A stretch of 64,000 bases of DNA, from assembly GCA_021234155.1 (NCBI GenBank), contig JAJEKV010000030.1:16732003-16796002 (forward strand). The letters run 5' to 3'. Positions 57,331 to 64,000 of this stretch are shown in pieces. Under the pieces are notes generated by a model, which had not been told where the DNA came from, searched no databases, and saw only the letters and a program-made list of their open reading frames with translations. How positions within the stretch are numbered: position 1 is the stretch's first letter; every line of letters starts with the position of its first letter. Source of the stretch: Isoetes taiwanensis (lineage: Eukaryota > Streptophyta > Lycopodiopsida > Isoetales > Isoetaceae). The translations under genes and the position numbers were made by a program.

Positions 57331-57863
57331 TTATTCTTTGTTTTTGGCTGCCAGTTTAACAATTTTGAGAAGTGTATCCTTTGTCATCTGACATATGCTC
57401 TGGGTCATTGCTGCCATAGATTCAACAATCTTCAAACTATTTGCAGAACGAATTGTCTCCAATTCCCTTACCAATTCCATTTTCTTTGCAAACTCTTCCT
57501 TCATGAAGTCCAATTTCTTCACTTCTGTTTCTCCAAAAGTGCTTGCCATTTGTGAAATTCCAACATCGATGTCTTCATCAATCTGCAATCTGGACTTCTT
57601 TCTGCCAGTTGGTTTTCCACAAACTCCAGGTTGATTGCAGGCTGCAGATCTAGGGCTGGAGGAATCTGTGTTGTTTCCTGTGGGAGTTCGATTGTTTGGC
57701 ATTTCATGCACTCTTGGGCTACTTGAATTATCAATGTTGACATTGACATTGGGAATGTCTTCAGTACTCTCAAAGGGGTCATCAAAAGCAGCATCAGATC
57801 CAGGAAAATCGATGGGGCAGGATCATCGTCTGGCTCGGGGGCTGTTGCAGCAGCGCCTGACAT
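57331..57863 (-). pseudogene. Harbinger Myb-partner C-terminal part (copy 2)
   Basis: On minus, SCPIDFPGSDAAFDDPFEST, then RVHEMPNNRTPTG, a basic GRKKSRLQIDED and a helical coiled-coil-like tail (KKLDFMKEEFAKKMELVREL) ending LAAKNKE before a stop at 57331. The order (linker, basic patch, coiled tail) is that of the partner at 20461-21492. The N-terminal Myb domain is absent: at about 57870 the sequence changes to what appears to be the 5' part of LINE B. The gene is therefore truncated. Confidence 0.55.
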
Positions 57864-57895
57864 AGGTGAGGGGGGCGTTCATCCAAAAAAAACTA

Positions 57896-58440
57896 TAAAC
57901 AAATCGGATGCATTAGTGGAGAGGTCGGAATCAGAAGATTCAGGTAGCAGCACACAACAGGTTGGAGTTGATGCATTGGAAGACCTGCAAATCGAACATG
58001 GACTGTCACAGGAGCAGTCCGAATCACTGGTGGGCTTGTCGGATGGGCCCTGGCTGGCAAAAACAGGGGGTTTTACATCAGAGATTTCGCAGATGGTTGC
58101 TGGGCCATTCACAACTAGAAAAACAGGGGATTTTGCAGGGATTTTGAATCTGTAAACAGGGGGCTTGGCTTTAGGGATTCTGCAAAAGGCTCACTCATGA
58201 TAGGAAAAACAGGGGATTTGAATCTCTCTAAAACAGGGAACTCGCATTTGCTTAATACAGAGAACACAGGGGGAACAGGGGGCTCCAAAAAGCTGGTGAA
58301 TACATGGCAGCAGGGTAACATAGAGGAAGCAACTGTGATCACCTTGATCATGAAGATGTGGGATTCAATGGAACACTCGCGAATAGAAGCAGCAAAAAGA
58401 GAAGCAGAAATGCTACGTGCTCTACAACAGATTTCTAATC
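57896..58440 (+). pseudogene. LINE B ORF1, N-terminal part
   Basis: Acidic/Ser-rich start (ERSESEDSGSS), then a repetitive region with the words KTGGFTSE, KTGDFAGILN and GKTGDLNLSKTG. After a frame change near 58190 comes a helical NTWQQGNIEEATV, then KREAEMLRALQQISNRI. Stops and shifts exist near 58154 and 58190. It is assigned to ORF1 by position and by the coiled-coil that resumes after the insertions. The assignment is inference. Confidence 0.4.
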
Positions 58441-58466
58441 GCATCGATCCGAGACATCGGATCGAC

Positions 58467-58798
58467 ATTCTAGAATGGGGCGAGCATGCATGCGGCACAT
58501 GCTCTTTCTGGTTGGGGTTTCGCTATTTTAGGCGCGGTTCTGCATCAACGTCTCATCGGCGCTTCCTCTTCTCTCAGCAGTACCTTATTCTCTTTGATTT
58601 GTTTCCAGGCAGGGGAGGGGCTTCTTCCTGCTTGGTTTGGCCCGTTTGGCGTTTCTGTCATGCTATGGCATGTCCTTTCTCGGCCTCGGCCCTTCTTTAG
58701 CATTCATCCTGTGACCTTCATCCTCGATTCTAGTTTGATAAGGAAGTTCTCTGGTATTCGGGCGGTTTGTTGGTTTCATGCGAGCCCCATTCTAGAAT
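58467..58798. mobile_element. Non-autonomous TIR element, copy 1
   Basis: 332 bp bounded by ATTCTAGAATGGGGC (left) and GCCCCATTCTAGAAT (right), with imperfect extension (GAGCATG against the inverted TCGCATG), about 20 bp in all. Interior GC-rich with no gene. Related to copy 2 over both ends (GGTTGGGGTTTCGCTATTTT; TTTGTTGGTTTCATG). Confidence 0.75.
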
Positions 58799-58825
58799 CG
58801 CATCGATCCGAGACATCGGATCGAC
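58799..58825. repeat. 27-bp spacer duplicated on both sides of copy 1
   Basis: CGCATCGATCCGAGACATCG... (27 bp) occurs at 58440-58466 and again at 58799-58825. It holds a small hairpin, CGATCCGA-GACA-TCGGATCG. Confidence 0.9.
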
Positions 58826-59472
58826 ATTCTAGAATGGGGCGAGCATGCATGTCTTGCATGCGTGCATGCGGCGCATGCCCTTTCTCGGTTGGGGTTTCGC
58901 TATTTTTAGGCGCCGGTTCTCGCATCAACGCCTCATCGGCATTTCCTCTTCTCTCGCCAGCATCTTTATTCTCTTTGAACGCACCCTCCCCCTTCTTTGT
59001 TTATTGTATTGTTTATCATGTTTTTCTTCCACCCGGGGTGATGCTTTTTCCACCCCCGGGTGATGCTATCCTCCTCGCACGCTTGTGTTGTCTCATTTGT
59101 TGTGTTGGTGATGTGCAGGTACAGGTTGGCGAGCGGCATCTGTTTCGACTTCTCCATGCGGGGGTTTTTGGGAGCGATTTCTATGCCTTACGTTTGTCCA
59201 AGCCCCTTGCCGAAGTTTTTCCTCGAAAACCCGAAAGGGCGGGGTTTTTTAATCCCGGTGATAAGCTTTCGGCAGGTACATCGGCCACTCATCTATTAGC
59301 ATTGTATTTTTTGGGGTCCAAATGATATAATTGGATTTTCCCTTTATTTTTCGTGGGTAGTTCGCATGTGTGCAGCTACCCACTGTCCACCATTGTAGAA
59401 AATCTACTGAGATGAATGAGAAGCCTATCTATCGGGCAGTTTGTTGGTTTCATGCGAGCCCCATTCTAGAAT
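58826..59472. mobile_element. Non-autonomous TIR element, copy 2
   Basis: 647 bp with the same ends as copy 1, longer inside. The extra interior includes 59118-59275, an AG-to-GT bounded open stretch encoding VQVGERHLFRLLHAG, then LRLSKPLAEVFPRKPER and NPGDKLSAG, which could be a captured exon. CACCCGGGGTGATGC-like words repeat near 59031-59065. Confidence 0.7.
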
Positions 59473-60021
59473 ACATTACTAGAATTGAAGGCAGAAAACC
59501 ATGGTATTGCAAGCACTCTAGTAGAATTAAAAGCAGAAAACCAAGAACTACACCGTGAAATTGAAATTCTTAAAAGCAAGGAAGATATGTCTGAAGGAGA
59601 AGAAAAATTAAATAACAGGATGACTGATGTTCTGGAGCAACAGGACAGGGCAAAGCGAGCACTAAATATCCGAATAGCTGGGTTAGCAGAAAAAAGAAGA
59701 TGAGAATATTAAGCAAGAGGTCTTGAATCTGTTTGGCACATTGGAGGTTCCGTTAGTTAACCCGGTTGAAGCGTATTGCGTAGGTAAGAAAGGGGACAAG
59801 CCCAGGAATATTATTGTCAAACTCAGCAGCAGGGATGATAAAATGCGAGTATTGCAAGCAAGAACTAAGCTTAAAGGTAAGAACATTTGGATCAACGAGG
59901 ACCTCACTCAAGAGCAGTTTCAACAGCATAAGATAGAAATACAAAAATTTAAGGAGGCAAGGCAAAATAACCAAAAAGCTGTTTGGAAGCGTGGCAAGGT
60001 ATGCATCATTGGGGACGCATA
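59473..60021 (+). pseudogene. LINE B ORF1, coiled coil and RRM-like C-terminus
   Basis: Two LLELKAEN/LVELKAEN repeats begin a coiled coil (QELHREIEILKSK). Then RALNIRIAGLAE, a typical L1 ORF1 junction, and VEAYCVGKKGDKPRNIIVKL, SSRDDKMRVLQARTKL and WINEDLTQEQFQQHK follow. This looks like the RRM-like and C-terminal domains of Transposase_22-type ORF1 proteins. A frameshift occurs near 59700. The final 50 residues match the LINE A fragment at 49545-49695. Confidence 0.75.
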
Positions 60022-60040
60022 GGAATTACAGGCCATCAGC

Positions 60041-63000
60041 TTACTTGCATGGAACATCAATCATCTAAACAAGGGAAAGGTTGAGGAGATGGGAGATATA
60101 CTAGCATAAGTAGATATGGCATTTTTTGTAGAGACTTGGGAGCATGAAGAAAGCGGGCTCCCAGAAATACCAGGGTTCGTGGTTTTACATTCAACATGGA
60201 ATAGAAAATGGTGGCGCATAAGAGGATACGGGGGGATTGCGTGCTATGTAAGAACAGAAATAGTGCACCTTGTCAAGATAGTAATGAAACGAGATACCAA
60301 GCAATTTATATGGGTGGAAATACCGGGAAGGGATGGCAAACGGGTCTTCATTGCAGGATGCTACTTTTCACCATTACAAAAACACACATATCAAAGATAT
60401 AGTTTGGATTTTGAGGACCCATTCCAGCAGCTGGAGTTAGATAGCTTAGAGCTAATGGAATTGGGGGAGGTTGTTTTGATAGGAGATTTCAATGCGCGAA
60501 CCGCGGGGAAACAAGCATCATTAGCAAGTAGTAGTGGGGACCCTATCTGGATGAATCAAATGGATGAAGATGAGTTAGAACTGGCAGGTTGGAATCGCAT
60601 CACATCAGTGGCCTACAACAATGGGGAACAGCAATGGGGAACCATTTATTAGGAATGTGCAGTGGTCTAAACCTTGTGATTTATAATGGGGTTAAGCGTT
60701 TTGCAAACACTGATAAGTGCACCTGTAAAGGGAAAAGTATTGTAGATTATTTTATTGCATCGGAGCTATTTGCGGAGCAAGTGACATACTTGCATATATC
60801 AGACATTAGGAAATGATCGGATCATGTCCCAATGATAGCACACATTGCTGCAACGGGGGAAACTAAGCAGGAGAAGGAAACTAGCAAAGGAGGTATACGG
60901 GTGAATCACAAAAAGGCAGAGCAATATATGGCATATTGCGAGCAACGTGTGGGAGACACAGCATGGCCACAGGGTGCCGCAAAGATAAGCGAGGTTTTGA
61001 CCTCTTTGGTGCTAGAGGCGGCAAATACATGCTTTAGCTCAGGAAGGAGAGAAAAAGGGCTACCCTGCAATGGGTGGTTCGATGAAGAATGCAAACTTAA
61101 GAGGGAACAATATAAAGGTGCACAGGGGGGGTACAGACTGGAATTGATTAAAAGCTACAAAAGGCTGGTCAGATGTAAGAAAAGGGCATTCTCGAGACAT
61201 AAGCAAGAGGATATGGTTATTAGCTTGGTGACCGACCCTAACAAGTTTTGGAAAAAGATGAAAGAAAGGAAGAAACATGCGCAGCACCTGCAATTGGAGG
61301 ATCTTGTGACACAAGTCCAACATCTCTATCACATTAATGATATACCGGAAAACCAACAGAAAATCAGGACCCATTTCTCATTTACCATCAATGATGTATG
61401 TGAAGGGTTGGGTTGAATAAACTGGCTAACGGAAAAGCGGCAGATACATTGGGCCTAGTGGCCGAAATGCTCAAATGGGCAGGAGGGGGTGTGGCAAGCA
61501 AAATAACACAGATGTTTAATGATGCAACGCAAGAAGGTTTCCCCACAGAATGGCAAATCAACAGGGTTGTACCCATACATAAAGCTGGTGATGAGCGCGA
61601 CCCGAATAATTATCGCATGATTATGGTAAGTAATCTCTTTGCAAAGCTATTTGCTAATATTATTGAAAGCAAAATTAGTGGATGGGCAGAGATGCATAAT
61701 GCCCGAGCTAAGGGGCAAGCAGGCTTTAGGCCAAGAAAATGCACTACTGATCACCTAGTGACCTTTCGTGCCATGATAGACACAGTAAAAGGGACAAGAA
61801 AACGTATGTTTGCAGGATTTGTAGATTTCACCAAAGCGTTTGACACGGTTCATCGGGGGAATTTGTGGGAAAGTTTGGAACGAATTGTAGTGCCAGAACA
61901 ACTAAGAAATGCAGTAAGGTTGTTATATGAGAGGGTTATTGTAAAACTATCATTCCCTTTTGATCATAACGATGTGCAAGTGGAGAGCAATTCTGGTGTT
62001 AAGCAAGGTTGCCCTTTATCGCCAACTTTGTTTGGCATTTTCATGGATGATTTAGAGAGGTGGATAACCATGCAGGGGGGAGATGGGGTAAGCCTTGCAG
62101 GGCATGTCATTCTCTTACTGCTCTACGCGGATGACATTGTATTGCTATCATGCAGCAAAGAGGGGATGCAGAAACACCTGGACACATTATCGACATTTTG
62201 TGATGCCACAGGTATGAAAGTCAATTTGGGAAAGACCAAAATTGTGATATTCGGAACAAACCTGGATAAGAACTATACATTCTTTTATAAAGGGGAGTCA
62301 GTAGAGATTTCTAGCTCCTACAAATATCTAGGGCTCATTGTAGACAAGCACTTTAGGTGGAATCAAACGGTGGAGCAGAGGGTTAATGGAGGGCTGAAAG
62401 CGTTATTTGCTATGCAAAAGAAATGCTTAAAGGCAGATATCTGGAACTTTGAGCTAAAAAGGATGTTGTTCAAAATACTAGTACAGACAGTAGTGTTATA
62501 TGGATGTGAAGTCTGGGGGCCCGGAGTCTCACTTGAGCTATGGCAAAAAATAGAGCGAGTGCAGAAAAAGTTTTTACACACTGAGCTTGGAGTTAAAATG
62601 CAGACCCCGTATGTCATGATGTTGGCAGAATGCGGTATGGTGCAGTTGGAATGTGAAGCTTTATGCTGTTTCTTAACATATTTAAGCAGGATTGGGGGGC
62701 TAGAGGAAGAAAGTTACCCGCGGTTAGCACTAAATGTGACAATGGATAAGGGATGGTATGTAGATGGTATGAACTGGCTACGAAAATGGGGTATTTAGGT
62801 TCAAGACTTGGCACGCAATAAGAACCGAATACATGACTGGGTAAGAGACACTGTTCAAGCGAGAATTTGGCACACACCTGGTATCAAAATGCTGCAGTAT
62901 AGGGAGAAGATGAATCCAACACTACAGGCAATGAAGTACTTGGATGAGAACTTATCTTTAGCAAAAAGGCATGTTATCTGCCGGATGAGGCTAAGTGCGC

Positions 63001-63343
63001 ACCACTTAAGTGTAGAAGTTGGCAGGTGGTATAACATTCAGAGGGAATACCGAACGTGCCAGGCATGTGGGTCAGATGAAATAGAGGATGAGGAACATGC
63101 AATCCTATTTTGTCCAGCATATCAAGCCCTACGGGATAGGTTTGGGTTCAGTATACTTAATTTACAACAATTTTTCGTCATGCCAGCTACTATAGTAGGT
63201 AGTTTTTTAATTGATATGTTGGCCCTGAGGGAGACAGCAATCAAACATATTGTAGAATCCAGTGGAGACGAGGAAGAAGAGAGCGACGGCGAGCAACTCG
63301 ATTATGAGTGCTTGCCAGATGATATGATATTTGGTTTTGGATA
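60041..63343 (+). pseudogene. LINE B ORF2: endonuclease, reverse transcriptase and zinc knuckle
   Basis: Endonuclease motifs: LLAWNINHL, FVETWEHEESGLP, GGIACYVRTE, GDFNAR and SDHVPM. Reverse transcriptase: RVVPIHKAGDERDPNNYR, GQAGFRPRKCTTDHLV, FVDFTKAFDTV, GVKQGCPLSPTLFG and YADDIVLL. The C-terminal knuckle has C-x2-C, EDEEH and C (near 63057-63112). Lesions: TAA at 60108, a frameshift near 60620-60650, TGA at 60816, a frameshift near 61414 and TAG near 62796. Otherwise well preserved. Homologous to LINE A ORF2 at clear but readable divergence. Confidence 0.9.
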
Positions 63344-63369
63344 AGTTTTATGGTTGTACTCTGTCTTAT

Positions 63370-63412
63370 AGACCTGATGGTCTAACAAGACGAAATAATA
63401 CAAATCACTTCA

Positions 63413-63470
<58 letters not shown>
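63370..63470 (+). promoter_or_regulatory. LINE B 3' stem-loop, tail and (CT)n
   Basis: TAGACC-TGAT-GGTCTA stem-loop at 63369-63384, then three CACTT-like units and a (CT)n tract at 63418-63470. The same layout ends LINE A and LINE C. The tract is followed by GCGTCGGCCACATGC. Confidence 0.8.
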
Positions 63471-63472
<2 letters not shown>

Positions 63473-63797
63473 GTCGGCCACATGCTCGTAAAAAAAACCA
63501 TCTCTCGTCACATACTTTCCCCGAAATGTACGTATTTTTTTGGGAGGAGAGGAGAGACGATTGTCTCTCGAGGCTTAACAGCCTCTGTTATTGGCAGAAT
63601 TTTTGCTGTTTGCCGGATTTTCGATCGTGCATCAATTCCGGCCGACGAGAGAAAATGTGGGATAATTCGATCGTAACGTTCAATTCGGGCGCCAAATTGT
63701 GGGATATTCAAGCCTGTTTTTCTTGGTTCGGCGGGCTATGTGGGATAATTCATTTCTAGTTTTGCCTCCCCATTCTTTCGATTCCGGCCACTAAGCC
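63471..63797 (+). promoter_or_regulatory. 5' region of Harbinger copy 3
   Basis: Matches 54331-54660 in GGCCACATGC, TGTACGTATTTTT, GGGAGGAGAGGAGAG and GGGATAATTC. It supports the transposase start at 63798 because the upstream frame is closed (stop near 63759). Confidence 0.6.
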
Positions 63798-64000
63798 ATG
63801 GATCCGGTCATTCTTGGTATGATTGCCATGCTTTTTCGGGCTTTGACACTCGGATTTGCATTACAGAGATACTGTTTGCAGCTATTGGAACTCAACGAGC
63901 TCGAAGACCCAATGACCCTTTTCGATGATGAGGTTTTAGAAGACAACAATGGTATGTTTTTTTGCGCATCTGCAGCGTTAATGGTTGCGGGTTCCAGCAG
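63798..64000 (+). CDS. PIF/Harbinger transposase, copy 3, cut by the window end
   Basis: 67 residues from MDPVILGMIAMLFRALTLGF to AALMVAGSS, aligned without gaps to the start of the copy-2 transposase (54661). The conserved start LELNELEDP and acidic FDDE are shared. The catalytic region lies beyond the window, so activity cannot be judged. Confidence 0.85.
   Translation, partial: MDPVILGMIAMLFRALTLGFALQRYCLQLLELNELEDPMTLFDDEVLEDNNGMFFCASAALMVAGSS

Larger units (their letters stand above)
57890..63417 (+). mobile_element. LINE B, long copy with an inserted TIR element pair
   Basis: Contains a probable ORF1 start (57896-58440), two inserted elements (58467-58798 and 58826-59472), the rest of ORF1 (59473-60021), ORF2 (60041-63343) and a 3' end. 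The 3' end has the stem-loop AGACC-TGAT-GGTCT (63370-63383) and CACTT units, followed by (CT)n. Five lesions break the ORFs. Its 5' end near 57870-57890 joins the truncated Harbinger partner gene; no CT tract is seen at that side. Confidence 0.8.

Noticed and set aside
58486-59325. 279-codon open frame
   Set aside because: It spans parts of the two inserted TIR elements and their spacer; no motif, so a chance frame.

Overview
The window looks like nuclear DNA of a land plant with a transposon-rich genome. The evidence is an intact, heavily spliced plant-type kinesin-12 gene, plant-type leucine-rich-repeat and trihelix sequences, PIF/Harbinger transposases with Myb/SANT-type partner genes, and a deleted Ty3/gypsy chromovirus. 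No operon or bacterial-style gene order is present. A fern or other seed-free plant is my guess; the sequence does not prove it.

Layout. 1-2912: an acidic exon-like stretch, TTCG hairpins, a (TAA)n tract and a decayed minus-strand LINE. 2887-9090: a broken, spliced gene on the plus strand. It has an RG-rich start, a ParB-like block with a DGQHS motif, a possible DNA-methyltransferase-like block and a C-terminal FCP1/HAD phosphatase-like block. Its introns carry a 13-bp palindrome, CACGCCWGGCGTG, including a 16-unit array at about 32-bp spacing. 10326-10991: a trihelix pseudogene. 13495-14396: two palindromes and a fold-back element. 14700-16050: a second decayed LINE. 18396-21492: a Harbinger element, with transposase on plus and Myb/SANT partner on minus. 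25013-27670: hairpin and TIR elements, one holding an LRR-kinase fragment. 27991-37776: the kinesin-12 gene on minus; I resolved 36 exons with consistent GT-AG boundaries and phases, giving 2214 residues. 40069-44162: an LTR retrotransposon lacking RNase H and the integrase core. 45244-46600: a protein-kinase fragment, partly duplicated in tandem. 49543-64000: three divergent LINE copies whose 3' ends all run into (CT)n, next to two related Harbinger copies, the last cut by the window end.

How the parts relate. Only the kinesin-12 gene looks like a working host gene. The Harbinger elements have the usual two-protein layout (DDE transposase plus DNA-binding partner). The LINEs share a small 3' stem-loop, a variable pentanucleotide tail and a (CT)n flank, which suggests site-specific insertion into (CT)n microsatellites. 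Several dead reading frames carry many stop codons with few frameshifts, as expected for C-to-T decay of methylated DNA.

Most notable are the palindrome-bearing ParB/methyltransferase-like/HAD locus and the (CT)n-associated LINEs. All function calls come from reading motifs by eye; no database search was run.
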